From positions 1,364,001 to 1,428,000 of the forward strand of contig NZ_JAZHSD010000001.1 in NCBI RefSeq assembly GCF_036924745.1: a stretch of DNA of 64,000 bases, in the 5' to 3' direction. This stretch comes from Bradyrhizobium sp. AZCC 1693. GTDB taxonomy: Bacteria; Pseudomonadota; Alphaproteobacteria; Rhizobiales; Xanthobacteraceae. The position numbers were made by a program, and so were the translations under genes. Under the pieces are notes generated by a model. That model ran no database searches, was not told the origin of the DNA, and saw only the letters and a program-made list of their open reading frames with translations. Within the stretch, counting starts at the first letter, position 1. Every line of letters begins with the position of its first letter. Shown here piece after piece: positions 7,711 to 16,305 of this stretch.

Positions 7711-10700
7711 TTATAGCGTCTGCACGTCGACCACGCCGGCGACTGCCTTGATCGCGCCGGCGATCTGCGGCGAGACCTTGAAGCGGCCCGGCAGTTTCAT
7801 TTCCACCTCGGTCTGCAGGTCGAGCATCATGACCACCGAGACGTCGCCATCGGCGCCGCCCGATGGCGCGGGCGCAGGCTTTGCCGGCAAGCCTTTGGCC
7901 GGACCGTTTGGCGCTGATGCTTCCGGCATGTTGAGCCGCCGCGCGATCGAATCCAGCGGTTTGGTGTCGCGAACGAAGATGCGCAGGCCCTTTTGGGTTT
8001 TGGCCGCTGCATCATCCAGCGGCTCGGCATGCAGCACCCGCGCTCGCACGTCCTCGCCCTGCAACTCCGCGCCGAGCTGCAGCAATACGGCAGCCCCCGG
8101 CTCCAGCACGTCGCGGTATTGCGCGAGCCCCTCCGAAAACAGCACCGCCTCGAAATGGCCGGTCGGGTCGGATAGCCCCATGATGCCCATCTTGTTGCCG
8201 GTCTTGGTGCGCCGTTCCATCCGCGACACGACAGTGGCCGCGACCTTGCCCGCGGTCGCGCCGGTCTTGACGGCGCGCGAGAATTCCGCCCAGGACTGCA
8301 CCCGCAGCCGCTTCAACACGGTCGCATAGTCGTCGAGCGGATGGCCGGACAGGAAAAAACCGACGGCGTCGTATTCACGGCGGAGTTTTTCGGCCGGCAG
8401 CCAGGGCTCGATCTGCGGCAGCATGATGGTCGGCGCGTCGGCAGCATTGCCGAACATGTCGTTCTGACCGATCGTTGCCGCCTCATGGCTGCGCTGGCAG
8501 GCGGCGAGAACGGCATCGGCGCCGGCAAAGACACGGGCGCGGTTGGATTCGAGCGTGTCGAATGCGCCGGCCGCGGCCAGGCTTTCGATGATGCGCTTGT
8601 TGATCGCGCGCGGATTGACCCGCGCCGCAAAGTCCGCGAGCGAGGTGAAGGCGCCCTTCTTGCGCTCCTCCACGATCTGCTCGACCGCCTGGATGCCGAC
8701 ACCCTTCAGCGCGGCCAGCGCATAATAGATCGTGTTCTCGCCGACCTCGAAGGTGGCGCCCGAACGGTTGATATTCGGCGCCTCGACCTTGATGCCGAGC
8801 CGCTGCGCCTCGGCGCGAAATTCCGACAGCTTGTCGGTGTTGTTGAGTTCGAGCGTCATCGACGCCGCCAGGAACTCCACCGGGTAATGCGCCTTCATAT
8901 AGGCGGTGTGATAGGACACCAGCGCGTAAGCCGCAGCGTGGCTCTTGTTGAAGCCGTAGTCGGCGAATTTTGCGAGCAGTTCGAAGATCGTATCGGCCTG
9001 CCCCTTCGGCACGCCGTTCTTGACCGCGCCGGCGACGAAGATCGCGCGCTGCTTTTCCATCTCGGCGCGGATCTTCTTGCCCATCGCGCGGCGCAGCAGG
9101 TCGGCGTCGCCGAGCGAATAGCCGGCCATCACCTGCGCGATCTGCATCACCTGTTCCTGATAGATGATGACGCCGAACGTCTCCTTCAGGATCGGCTCCA
9201 GGATCGGATGCAGATATTCCGGCTCCTCATCGCCGTGCTTGCGCGCGCAATAGGTCGGGATGTTGGCCATCGGACCCGGGCGATACAGCGCCACCAGCGC
9301 GATGATGTCCTCGAAGCGGTCGGGGCGCATGTCGATCAGCGCCCGCCGCATACCCTGGCTTTCCACCTGGAACACGCCGACCACATCGCCCCGCGCCAGC
9401 ATCTGGTAACTCGGCGCATCGTCGATCGGCAGCGTCGGCAGATCGACCTGGATGTCGCGCTGCCTGAGCAGCTTTACCGCGACGTCGAGCACGGTAAGCG
9501 TCTTCAGGCCGAGGAAGTCGAACTTCACGAGCCCCGCCGGCTCGACCCATTTCATGTTGAACTGGGTCACCGGCATGTCGGATTTGGGATCGCGGTAGAG
9601 CGGCACCAGTTCGCTCAACGGGCGATCGCCGATCACGATGCCGGCGGCGTGGGTCGAGGCGTGGCGCGTCAGCCCTTCGAGGCGCTGGGCGATGTCGAAG
9701 GCGCGCGCCACCACCGGATCCTCGTCGCGGAACGCCTGCAGCTTCGGTTCACTCTCGATCGCCTGCGCCAGCGTCACCGGCGCAGCCGGATTTTGCGGCA
9801 CCAGTTTGGTCAGTTTATCGACCTGCCCGTACGGCATCTGCAGCACGCGGCCGACGTCGCGCAGCACGCCGCGCGCCTGAAGGGTGCCGAAGGTGATGAT
9901 CTGCGCTACCTGATCGCGGCCGTAGCGCTCCTGCACGTAGTCGATCACCTCGCCTCGGCGGTCTTGGCAGAAGTCGATGTCGAAGTCCGGCATCGACACG
10001 CGTTCGGGGTTGAGGAAGCGCTCGAACAGCAGGCCGAAGCGGATCGGATCGAGATCGGTGATGGTCAGCGAATAGGCGACCAGCGAACCGGCGCCGGAGC
10101 CGCGGCCCGGACCGACCGGAATGTCGTGGGCCTTGGCCCATTTGATGAAGTCCGAGACGATCAGGAAATAGCCCGCATAGTTCATGCGGTTGATCACGTC
10201 GATCTCGAAGGCGAGACGCTTTTGGTATTCCTCTTCCGTGGTGCCGGGCGACAGGCCGTGAACCTGCAGGCGCCTTGCGAGCCCCTCCTCGGCCTGGCGC
10301 TTCAGCTCCGCCGCCTCCTCAGCTGCCGCATCGGAGCCTGAGCCGGCGCCGACCGTGAATCGCGGCAGAATCGGCTTTCGCGTCTTCGGGCGAAACGAAC
10401 AGCGCTCCGCAATCTCGACCGTGGAGGCCAGCGCCTCCGGAATATCGGCGAACAGCACCGCCATCTCGGCGCGGGTCTTGAAGCGGTGATCGGGCGTGAG
10501 TTGGTCGCGATCGGTCTCGGCGATCAGCTTGCCGCCGGCAATGCACAACAGCGCATCGTGGGCTTCGTAATCGTCATTCGATGCGAAATACGGCTCGTTG
10601 GTCGCGACCAGCGGCAATCCCTTGGCATAGGCGAGATCGATCAGGCCGGTCTCGACGCGGCGCTCCTTGTCGATGCCGTGGCGCTGCAATTCGACATAGA

Positions 10701-11220
10701 GGCGATCGCCGAACAGATTCGCCAGCCGGTCGCAACGCCCTGCCGCGAGCGCGGTGTGATCGGCATGCAGCGCCAGCGAGATCGGGCCGTCGGGGCCGCC
10801 GGTCAGCGCGATCAAATCCTCGGCATCGCCTTCCAGCCATTCGAGCTTGATATGCGGGGATTGATGCACCGGCGTCTCCAGAAACGCCCGCGAGTTCAGC
10901 CGCATCAGGCTGCGGTAGCCGCGCTCCCGCGCCGCCAGCAGCACGATTCGCGACGGCACTGCTGCCATCGCGTTGCGCGCGTTCGGGTCCTGGTCGCCGA
11001 AATCGACGGCGAGTTCGCAGCCGACGATCGGCTGGATGCCGTAGCCGGCCATCTTGTCGGAGAATTCCAGCGCCCCGAACATGTTGTCGGTGTCGGTCAG
11101 CGCCAGCGCGGGCTGGCGGTCGGCCTTCGCCAATTCGCCGAGCTTGGCGATCTTGATCGAGCCCTTCAGCAGCGAATACGCCGAATGAACGTGGAGATGA
11201 ACGAATCCGGCACTGGACAT
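7711..11220 (-). CDS. dnaE: DNA polymerase III alpha subunit (replicative)
   Basis: A 1169-residue polymerase, normal length for the replicative DnaE1 rather than the shorter SOS enzyme DnaE2/ImuC. Domains in order: PHP (HLHVHSAYSLLKGS at residues 8-21), palm with catalytic aspartates in MPDFDIDF (about 400), fingers, tandem helix-hairpin-helix (AALKGVG region near 830), and a C-terminal OB fold (about 985-1075) followed by a tail. It synthesises the chromosome as the core of the replisome with epsilon and theta-like partners. The neighbourhood proS-lolC-lolD-dnaE is common in Bradyrhizobiaceae; here several extra genes separate lolD from dnaE. Upstream ribosome site is weak (AAGAG). Confidence 0.97.
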   Translation of the reverse strand: MSSAGFVHLHVHSAYSLLKGSIKIAKLGELAKADRQPALALTDTDNMFGALEFSDKMAGYGIQPIVGCELAVDFGDQDPNARNAMAAVPSRIVLLAARERGYRSLMRLNSRAFLETPVHQSPHIKLEWLEGDAEDLIALTGGPDGPISLALHADHTALAAGRCDRLANLFGDRLYVELQRHGIDKERRVETGLIDLAYAKGLPLVATNEPYFASNDDYEAHDALLCIAGGKLIAETDRDQLTPDHRFKTRAEMAVLFADIPEALASTVEIAERCSFRPKTRKPILPRFTVGAGSGSDAAAEEAAELKRQAEEGLARRLQVHGLSPGTTEEEYQKRLAFEIDVINRMNYAGYFLIVSDFIKWAKAHDIPVGPGRGSGAGSLVAYSLTITDLDPIRFGLLFERFLNPERVSMPDFDIDFCQDRRGEVIDYVQERYGRDQVAQIITFGTLQARGVLRDVGRVLQMPYGQVDKLTKLVPQNPAAPVTLAQAIESEPKLQAFRDEDPVVARAFDIAQRLEGLTRHASTHAAGIVIGDRPLSELVPLYRDPKSDMPVTQFNMKWVEPAGLVKFDFLGLKTLTVLDVAVKLLRQRDIQVDLPTLPIDDAPSYQMLARGDVVGVFQVESQGMRRALIDMRPDRFEDIIALVALYRPGPMANIPTYCARKHGDEEPEYLHPILEPILKETFGVIIYQEQVMQIAQVMAGYSLGDADLLRRAMGKKIRAEMEKQRAIFVAGAVKNGVPKGQADTIFELLAKFADYGFNKSHAAAYALVSYHTAYMKAHYPVEFLAASMTLELNNTDKLSEFRAEAQRLGIKVEAPNINRSGATFEVGENTIYYALAALKGVGIQAVEQIVEERKKGAFTSLADFAARVNPRAINKRIIESLAAAGAFDTLESNRARVFAGADAVLAACQRSHEAATIGQNDMFGNAADAPTIMLPQIEPWLPAEKLRREYDAVGFFLSGHPLDDYATVLKRLRVQSWAEFSRAVKTGATAGKVAATVVSRMERRTKTGNKMGIMGLSDPTGHFEAVLFSEGLAQYRDVLEPGAAVLLQLGAELQGEDVRARVLHAEPLDDAAAKTQKGLRIFVRDTKPLDSIARRLNMPEASAPNGPAKGLPAKPAPAPSGGADGDVSVVMMLDLQTEVEMKLPGRFKVSPQIAGAIKAVAGVVDVQTL

Positions 11221-11407
11221 GGTCGCTTAACGGGCTCTTGCATCATGATGGGGAGCGATCATCGGCCGCTGGTGCACGCCGACTCGCCGCCGCAATGGTG
11301 ATGCCTTGGCCCTGCCGAGTCCACGCGGAACGCGCGATGCGCGCCCGCCATCCGGCTTTTCCCCAACCCGTCCGCGGAACGGCCTGGATCAGGTTTCCGA
11401 TCCCGCC

Positions 11408-11506
11408 TCAAAGCTGCGGAATCACCTGCGCCCAGACCGCAATCATCGCGACAAACAGCGTAATCGACGCCAGCGCCGCCGCTTCTTCCACAAACATCCG
11501 CAACAT
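11408..11506 (-). CDS. 32-residue SOS-controlled membrane peptide, SidA-like
   Basis: ATG 11506 with AGGGAG seven bases upstream opens a 32-codon frame: a short amphipathic start (MLRMFVEEAAALAS) followed by one membrane helix (ITLFVAMIAVWAQVIPQL). The paired LexA boxes begin 23 bases upstream of the ATG, where a promoter start would lie. This combination of length, single membrane span and direct LexA control matches SidA of Caulobacter crescentus, a 29-residue SOS-induced peptide that blocks division through FtsW/FtsN (established for Caulobacter). I therefore infer a DNA-damage division inhibitor. Homology rests on size, topology and regulation; I could not align it to a reference. It is easily missed because a longer frame (from 11674) contains it. 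Confidence 0.7.
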   Translation of the reverse strand: MLRMFVEEAAALASITLFVAMIAVWAQVIPQL

Positions 11507-11528
11507 CGTCCGACTCCCTACGATATGA

Positions 11529-11561
11529 GAACATATGAGGAACATTGTTCCTTTTTTGTTC
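11529..11561. promoter_or_regulatory. Two back-to-back LexA (SOS) boxes
   Basis: Alphaproteobacterial LexA binds the direct repeat GTTC-N7-GTTC. Here GTTC-CTTTTTT-GTTC lies at 11547-11561 on the plus strand, and GAAC-ATATGAG-GAAC at 11529-11543 is the same motif on the minus strand. They are three bases apart and meet in a small palindrome (GGAACATTGTTCC). Two perfect, oppositely oriented boxes imply tight repression of the minus-strand peptide gene at 11506; I see no convincing plus-strand target. Confidence 0.8.
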
Positions 11562-11621
11562 CGGGAGTCAAGGGCCGGTAGTGGGGCAGTTTGAAGAATG
11601 ACCCCGAAAGAAATCGCTTGG

Positions 11622-11711
11622 TTAATGGAGGTCGGTAAGATGGGACTGGAGCATCGGCGACCTGCCCTCCGCAACGTCGATGATCGACTTGGCGAGCTGG
11701 TTGGGGTCCCT
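11622..11711 (-). pseudogene. Fragment resembling the RDPNQLAK-type small rhizobial protein
   Basis: On the minus strand, downstream of the Zn-ribbon gene, an open stretch reads LRDPNQLAKSIIDVAEG and then stops at 11622 after unrelated residues. The segment resembles the N-terminal part of a small, widespread rhizobial protein (RDPxQLAKxxxDIATGE... GRxGG...). The start and the glycine/lysine-rich C-terminal half are missing. It looks like a decayed piece; short length keeps this tentative. Confidence 0.4.
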
Positions 11712-11917
11712 TAGGGCGTTTTGGGTGGCTCGTCCTGCCGACTTTCTGTCTGTGGACGTTCAATAAGTTCGTATGAGGGAACGTGGGTGGCCTCCAACCA
11801 CGATTCCAGCGCAGCGCCGCAGACTGCGCAGATCGCGTCACCCGTTTGCGGTACCAAGAACTTCTCTTCAGTGCGTCTGTACTCGGCGCCGCAATTGCAT
11901 TGAACAATTGTCGCCAT
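11711..11917 (-). CDS. Small Zn-ribbon-like protein of unknown function
   Basis: A 68-residue protein taken from ATG 11917. Two pairs of cysteines suggest a zinc ribbon: CNC at residues 7-9 and CAVC around residues 39-42, with FLVPQTGDAICAVCGAAL between and after. The C-terminal 20 residues are polar and proline-rich (RPQTESRQDEPPKTP). The leader reads TTTCGGGG directly before the ATG, so the ribosome site is poor; a longer frame to 12022 exists but adds an Arg-rich stretch. I do not recognise a named family; similar short CxC/CxxC proteins are common hypotheticals in Bradyrhizobium. Confidence 0.55.
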   Translation of the reverse strand: MATIVQCNCGAEYRRTEEKFLVPQTGDAICAVCGAALESWLEATHVPSYELIERPQTESRQDEPPKTP

Positions 11918-12053
11918 CCCCGAAATATGCGCCCGGAACCGCCCGTTTTCCAGCCCGGAATTTTTCCATAGCCAAACTGACGCACGACCCAAGGGCCTGC
12001 GGGCGGCTATTTTTGCGGACAATCGCGATCGCTAAGCGGCTTCCCGCCCCCAA

Positions 12054-12085
12054 CAAAAAGCCCCGGGACATGCCCGGGGCTTTCG
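12054..12085 (-). terminator. Intrinsic terminator of the outer-membrane barrel gene
   Basis: On the minus strand GCCCCGGG-CATG-TCCCGGGGC forms a strong hairpin followed by TTTTTG, 24 bases past the barrel gene stop. Confidence 0.85.
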
Positions 12086-12108
12086 TTGTTAGCAAGGTCG
12101 CTGCGAGA

Positions 12109-12855
12109 TCAGTACTTCGCGATGACCGGGCCGCCGAACTTGTAGTTCAGGCGGGCGGTGACGAGATCGACGTCCTGACGGACGCGCTCGGCGCTGAAGA
12201 AACCGCCGCCCGGCGCGGTGAAGGTGTAGGTACGGTCCTGCATGAACAGGTGATTGTACTCTACGCCAACCGACCAGTTCGGGGCGAAGGCGTATTCGAG
12301 GCCGGCGCCAATCGTGCCGCCCCAGCGGGTGTCGTCGCCGGTGACGCCAGCGAGCGCGCCTCCAACGGTGTTGATGCGGTAGCTGTTCGAGGTCACGGCA
12401 GCACCGCCCTTGACGTAGAGCAGGACGTTGTTGACGGCATAGCCGACCTGACCGGTGAACAGGCCGAACGCATCGACGTTCGTGTGGTTGCGGAAGCCGG
12501 GGAACACCAGGCTCGTGTTGCTGCCCGAGAAGTCCGCCCAGTTGCCCTGGGCTTCAAGGCCGAACACCCAGGTGCCAGCCTGCCAGCGGTAGCCGACCTG
12601 ACCGCCGACGGTGCCGCCGGTCGCGTCATGAGAGCCCTCGGGGCCAACCAAAATGTTCGGCGCAACCGAATCCCAGGAGTTGCGGCTCGAACCCCAGCCG
12701 CCGTTCGCACCGATGTAGAACCCGGTCCAGTCATACACAGCAGCGACCATCGGGGGCGCCTTGGTGTAAGGACGCGCAGCGAGATCCGCAGCAACAGCCG
12801 GCGCAGCCGCGCCGAGCGCGATCAGACTGGCCGTAACAAGCAAAAGCTTCTTCAT
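12109..12855 (-). CDS. Omp25/Omp31-type outer-membrane beta-barrel protein
   Basis: A 248-residue protein with a clear signal peptide (MKKLLLVTASLIALGAAAPAVAADLAARPYTKAPP). After it comes the usual rhizobial segment VYDWTGFYIGANGGWG, and then alternating aromatic/small strands of an eight-stranded barrel, ending in the outer-membrane insertion signal LNYKFGGPVIAKY with an aromatic last residue. Such proteins are abundant porin-like or surface structural proteins of alphaproteobacteria, with no fixed substrate. Monocistronic, with its own terminator, and divergent from the DUF3551 group. Rhizobia carry many paralogs, so no specific name is offered. Confidence 0.88.
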   Translation of the reverse strand: MKKLLLVTASLIALGAAAPAVAADLAARPYTKAPPMVAAVYDWTGFYIGANGGWGSSRNSWDSVAPNILVGPEGSHDATGGTVGGQVGYRWQAGTWVFGLEAQGNWADFSGSNTSLVFPGFRNHTNVDAFGLFTGQVGYAVNNVLLYVKGGAAVTSNSYRINTVGGALAGVTGDDTRWGGTIGAGLEYAFAPNWSVGVEYNHLFMQDRTYTFTAPGGGFFSAERVRQDVDLVTARLNYKFGGPVIAKY

Positions 12856-13158
12856 TCTTTTTATTCCCGTTCCTTTTTGACAGCCCCCAAGGCCGTGGCA
12901 TGCTCATAGCATTGTTCGCTTGATTTGCTGTAACCTCGCTGCAACAGCGCACACCAAATGGCCTCAGTGTGAACGTAAGTTAATGTTGTGCTGCAGGCGT
13001 TTTTTCGAAACTTTGCACCGGAACCCGCCGCAAAAAATGCACATTCAGCTTTGCGGCGGTATTACACGGCGGAACGGCTTGACGAGCGCGCGCCGGTGCG
13101 GCTTGTGTCGATGAAAAGGGAACCGGCAAAGCGCGGCACTACGATCAGGAGATTCGAA
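12856..13158. other. Divergent promoter region between barrel gene and DUF3551 genes
   Basis: 303 bases without a gene. It must hold the promoters of both neighbours. An AGGAGA ribosome site lies seven bases before the DUF3551 start. I saw no recognisable operator or repeat. Confidence 0.5.
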
Positions 13159-13452
13159 ATGCATAAAGCGATTCTAGCCGTACTGGCCGCAACCGGATTG
13201 GCCGCACTTGGCGTCGCGCCTGCCGAAGCGGTCGGCACCCGATATCCGTTCTGCCTTCAGGGAGACGAGTATCCGGGGCTTAGCTACTGCACTTTCACAA
13301 GCTACGAGCAGTGCCAGGCGACCGCTTCGGGACGCTTTCTCTATTGCATCGCCAATCCTTATTATGTCGGCGAGAGCGAACCGCCGCCCTCCGCGTATCG
13401 CCCGCTGCGGGGCCGCGCGCTGCCGCCCGCCCCCGGCCCCGGCAGATACTGA
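13159..13452 (+). CDS. DUF3551 secreted small protein, copy 1
   Basis: A 97-residue secreted protein from ATG 13159 with AGGAGA upstream. Signal peptide MHKAILAVLAATGLAALGVAPAEA, then the DUF3551 core: RYPFCLQGDEYPGLSYC, FTSYEQCQATASGR and CIANPYY, with four cysteines spaced as in the family. A proline/arginine-rich tail follows (RPLRGRALPPAPGPGRY). DUF3551 is found mostly in Bradyrhizobium and relatives, often in many copies; function unknown. It is the first of three tandem members. Confidence 0.85.
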   Translation: MHKAILAVLAATGLAALGVAPAEAVGTRYPFCLQGDEYPGLSYCTFTSYEQCQATASGRFLYCIANPYYVGESEPPPSAYRPLRGRALPPAPGPGRY

Positions 13453-13600
13453 GCGCCCACCGAGGGCGCATTGCGCCGCGCATCCGCACGCCGAAGCGAC
13501 ATCCAACGCGCGAACGTGATTTGACGCGGGCGTGGGTGGATCGTCTGCTTAGCCACCGAAGATTGCAGTTAGGATTCCTGGGGCTACCGGCGGAGGATGC

Positions 13601-13861
13601 ATGCGAAGGGCGTGGCTGGCGCTGATGGCGGTCGGTGCGGTGTCGGCAGCGTTTGCGGTGCCGGCCGTGGCGCGCGAGTTTCCCTACTGCATCAAGGGCT
13701 GCGATTTCGGCGCCGGTGCCGGCGATTGCAGTTTTTCGTCGCTGCCGCAGTGCCAGGCGACCGCCTCCGGGCGAGATGCGAGTTGCGCTGCAAACCCCTA
13801 TTTCAACGCCAAGGCGGACATGCAGACCGATCGCAGCCGCCAATCCCGAAGGAGATTCTGA
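13601..13861 (+). CDS. DUF3551 secreted small protein, copy 2
   Basis: An 86-residue member with signal peptide MRRAWLALMAVGAVSAAFAVPAVA and the same core: FPYCIKGCDFG, CSFSSLPQCQATASGR and CAANPYF. It lies 148 bases after copy 1 and its stop codon overlaps the ATG of copy 3 by one base (TGATG), which suggests coupled translation. It has an extra cysteine pair region (CIKGC) compared with copies 1 and 3. Function unknown. Confidence 0.85.
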   Translation: MRRAWLALMAVGAVSAAFAVPAVAREFPYCIKGCDFGAGAGDCSFSSLPQCQATASGRDASCAANPYFNAKADMQTDRSRQSRRRF

Positions 13862-14124
13862 TGCGCATTCTGGCTTTGGCAATTTTGGCAATCGGAGCCG
13901 CCTCGGCGGCGGCACCGGCGCAGGCGCAGACTTACGATCCCCGCTATCCGGTGTGCCTGCATGTTTATGGCAGGGTCAGCTATTACGAATGTACCTATAC
14001 CTCGCTGCCACAATGCAACATGTCAGCGTCGGGCCGCTCGGCGCAATGCGTGATCAATCCGTATTTCGCACATGCTCAAGACCCCTCGGCACGCCGCTAC
14101 AAGCGCTACCGCAACGGCTACTGA
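13861..14124 (+). CDS. DUF3551 secreted small protein, copy 3
   Basis: An 87-residue member starting in the TGATG overlap at 13861, with AAGGAG seven bases upstream. Signal peptide MRILALAILAIGAASAAAPAQA; core RYPVCLHVYGRVSYYEC, TSLPQCNMSASGR and CVINPYF; basic C-terminus RRYKRYRNGY. The three copies differ enough to be old duplicates rather than a recent expansion. A long palindrome follows 24 bases downstream. Confidence 0.87.
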   Translation: MRILALAILAIGAASAAAPAQAQTYDPRYPVCLHVYGRVSYYECTYTSLPQCNMSASGRSAQCVINPYFAHAQDPSARRYKRYRNGY

Positions 14125-14147
14125 GCGTCGGTCCATCTCTTTGATGT

Positions 14148-14248
14148 GAGCATGATCTCCGCGCAAACGCGTTTTCGCGTTTGTCGCGAGGGAAAACAGG
14201 ATCCGCTTCCTTCGCGACAAACGCCAAGCATTTGCGCGGAGAGCATGC
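14148..14248. repeat. 101-bp nested palindromic repeat element
   Basis: The outer arms (about 14150-14167 and 14231-14248) match in 17 of 18 positions, beginning GCATGATCTCCGCGCAAA. A second, inner pair (GCGTTTGTCGCGAGGGAA against the complement of TTCCTTCGCGACAAACGC) also matches in 17 of 18. The whole block can fold into one long hairpin or cruciform. It lies between convergent genes (DUF3551 copy 3 and lolD). Elements of this style are scattered through Bradyrhizobium intergenic regions; it may act as a two-way terminator. Confidence 0.8.
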
Positions 14249-14249
14249 G

Positions 14250-14948
14250 CTACTCCAGTTCGACGACCCGGCCGTCGACCAGCGACACCCGCCGGTCCAT
14301 CCGGCCGGCCAGTTCCATGTTATGGGTGGCGATCAGCATCGCGACCTGCGTCGCCTTCACGAGTTGCATCAGCGCATTGAAGACGTGATCGGCGGTGTGC
14401 GGATCGAGATTTCCGGTCGGCTCGTCGGCCAATAGCGCCCGCGGCGCATTGGCGACCGCGCGCGCGATGGCGACGCGCTGCTGTTCGCCGCCGGATAGCT
14501 CGGCCGGCCGGTGCGTGATGCGGTCGCCGAGGCCGAGATAGGCCAGAATCTCCTCCGAGCGCTTGATCGTCTCGGCGCGTTTGAGGCCGCAGATCATCTG
14601 CGGCAGCATCACGTTTTCGAGCGCGGTGAATTCCGGCAGCAGCCGATGCGACTGATAGACGAAGCCGATGTCGGAGCGCCGGATTTGGGTGCGATCGATG
14701 TCTGATAATTGCGAGGTCGGCGTGCCCGCGACATAGACCTCACCATCATCGGGGCTTTCGAGCAGGCCTGCGATGTGCAGCAATGTCGACTTGCCCGAAC
14801 CCGACGGCGCCACCAGCGCCACCGACTGCCCGGCCCACAGCGCGAGCTTGGCGCCGTTGAGAATGGTCAACGTCGCCTCGCCCTGCCGGTACTCACGTTT
14901 TATCTCGTGGAGATAGATAACCGGTACGTCTTCTGCCTCCTCGGCCAT
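14250..14948 (-). CDS. lolD: Lipoprotein-releasing ABC transporter ATPase
   Basis: A 232-residue ATPase of the MacB/LolD group, which powers extraction of outer-membrane lipoproteins from the inner membrane. Walker A is [10 protein letters not shown]-loop [11 protein letters not shown], signature LSGGEQQR, Walker [13 protein letters not shown] and switch His in IATHNMEL. It is encoded directly downstream of the permease gene with a seven-base gap, so the two are co-transcribed. In alphaproteobacteria a single LolC/E-type permease works with LolD. Confidence 0.93.
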   Translation of the reverse strand: MAEEAEDVPVIYLHEIKREYRQGEATLTILNGAKLALWAGQSVALVAPSGSGKSTLLHIAGLLESPDDGEVYVAGTPTSQLSDIDRTQIRRSDIGFVYQSHRLLPEFTALENVMLPQMICGLKRAETIKRSEEILAYLGLGDRITHRPAELSGGEQQRVAIARAVANAPRALLADEPTGNLDPHTADHVFNALMQLVKATQVAMLIATHNMELAGRMDRRVSLVDGRVVELE

Positions 14949-14955
14949 CGCGTCC

Positions 14956-16236
14956 TCACTCGTACCGCAGCGCGTCGACGGGATCGAGGCGTGCGGCGCG
15001 CCAGGACGGATAGAGCGTCGCCAGGAACGACAGCGTCAGCGCCATGATCACGACCGCGGTCGTCTCGCCGAAATCGACCTCGGCCGGCAGCCGGGAGAGA
15101 AAGTAGAGTTCCGGCGAGAACAATTCGGTGTTGGTCATCCAGGACAGAAACTGCCGGATCGATTCGATATTCAGGCAGATCAGCATGCCGACGAAGAAGC
15201 CGGTCAGCGTGCCGACCACGCCGATCGCAGCGCCCGTGATCAGGAATATCCGCATGATCGAGCCCTGCGAGGCGCCCATGGTGCGCAGGATCGCGATGTC
15301 CTGCCCCTTGTCCTTGACCAGCATGATCAGGCCGGAAACGATGTTCAGCGCGGCAACCAGCACGATCATGGTCAGGATCAAAAACATCACGTTGCGCTCG
15401 ACCTGAAGCGCGTTGAAGAAGGTCGAATTGCGCTGACGCCAGTCGACCAGGAACACCGGCCGCCCCGCGGCCTCCGTTACGCTCTTGCGGAACGCGTCGA
15501 TTCGATCGGGGTTGGTGGTGAATACCTCGATCGCGGTCACGTCGTCCTTGCGGTTGAAATAGGCCTGCGATTCCGGCAGCGGCATGAACACGAAGCTGGC
15601 GTCATATTCCGACATGCCGATCTCGAACACGGCCGCCACCTTGTAAGGTTTGATGCGCGGCGTGGTTCCCATCGGGGTCACCGCGCCCTTGGGCGCGACC
15701 AGCGTGATGGTGTCGCCGGCATGCAGCGACAATTGATCGGCGAGCCGGCGTCCGATGATGACGCCCTGCCCCTCGTCAAACCCTTCCATCGTGCCTTGCT
15801 TGATGTTCTTGGCGATCGAGGTGAGGTTGTTCAGGTCCGCGGACCGCATGCCGCGCACCAGCACGCCGGCGGCGTTGAAGGCCGAGGACGCCAGCGCCTG
15901 ACCGTCCACGACCGGCGCGGCAAGGCGGATGCCGTCGACCTGGCTGATGCGCTCGGCGACGTCCTGCCAGTCGGTCAGCGGCGATTCCAGCGGCTGCACC
16001 AGCAAATGCCCATTCAGCCCGAGGATCTTGTCCAGGAGTTCCTTGCGGAAGCCGTTCATTACAGCCATCACGATGATCAGCGTAGCGACGCCGAGCATGA
16101 TGCCGAGGAACGAAAAGCCGGCGATGACCGAAATGAAGCCTTCCTTGCGACGCGCGCGCAGGTAACGTCCGGACAACAGCCATTCGAAGGGCGCAAAAGG
16201 CGGGGTTCGGGCTGTGTCGTTCATGGTCTCATCCAT
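14956..16236 (-). CDS. lolC: Lipoprotein-releasing system permease (LolC/LolE family)
   Basis: A 426-residue FtsX-fold permease. The N-terminus carries the family segment [27 protein letters not shown] (residues about 18-44) and a first membrane helix ([19 protein letters not shown]). A large periplasmic domain (about 60-270) follows, then three C-terminal helices including [20 protein letters not shown] and the cytoplasmic [19 protein letters not shown] coupling helix that contacts LolD. ATG 16236 is given; an in-frame ATG at 16224 is an alternative. It is upstream of and co-transcribed with lolD; proS lies 69 bases upstream. Confidence 0.9.
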   Translation of the reverse strand: MDETMNDTARTPPFAPFEWLLSGRYLRARRKEGFISVIAGFSFLGIMLGVATLIIVMAVMNGFRKELLDKILGLNGHLLVQPLESPLTDWQDVAERISQVDGIRLAAPVVDGQALASSAFNAAGVLVRGMRSADLNNLTSIAKNIKQGTMEGFDEGQGVIIGRRLADQLSLHAGDTITLVAPKGAVTPMGTTPRIKPYKVAAVFEIGMSEYDASFVFMPLPESQAYFNRKDDVTAIEVFTTNPDRIDAFRKSVTEAAGRPVFLVDWRQRNSTFFNALQVERNVMFLILTMIVLVAALNIVSGLIMLVKDKGQDIAILRTMGASQGSIMRIFLITGAAIGVVGTLTGFFVGMLICLNIESIRQFLSWMTNTELFSPELYFLSRLPAEVDFGETTAVVIMALTLSFLATLYPSWRAARLDPVDALRYE

Positions 16237-16305
16237 TACTCGATAATCCCATGATTCGGGCCAAATGTGGCCTTAATGGCCAACATTACAAGCGCGGTGG
16301 ATATC

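Noticed and set aside
8341..10341. 666-codon plus-strand frame
   Set aside because: Lies wholly opposite dnaE, with composition typical of antisense frames in high-G+C DNA.
11300..11410. Possible TPP riboswitch (CCTGATCC on the minus strand)
   Set aside because: The other conserved TPP elements are missing and no thiamin gene follows.
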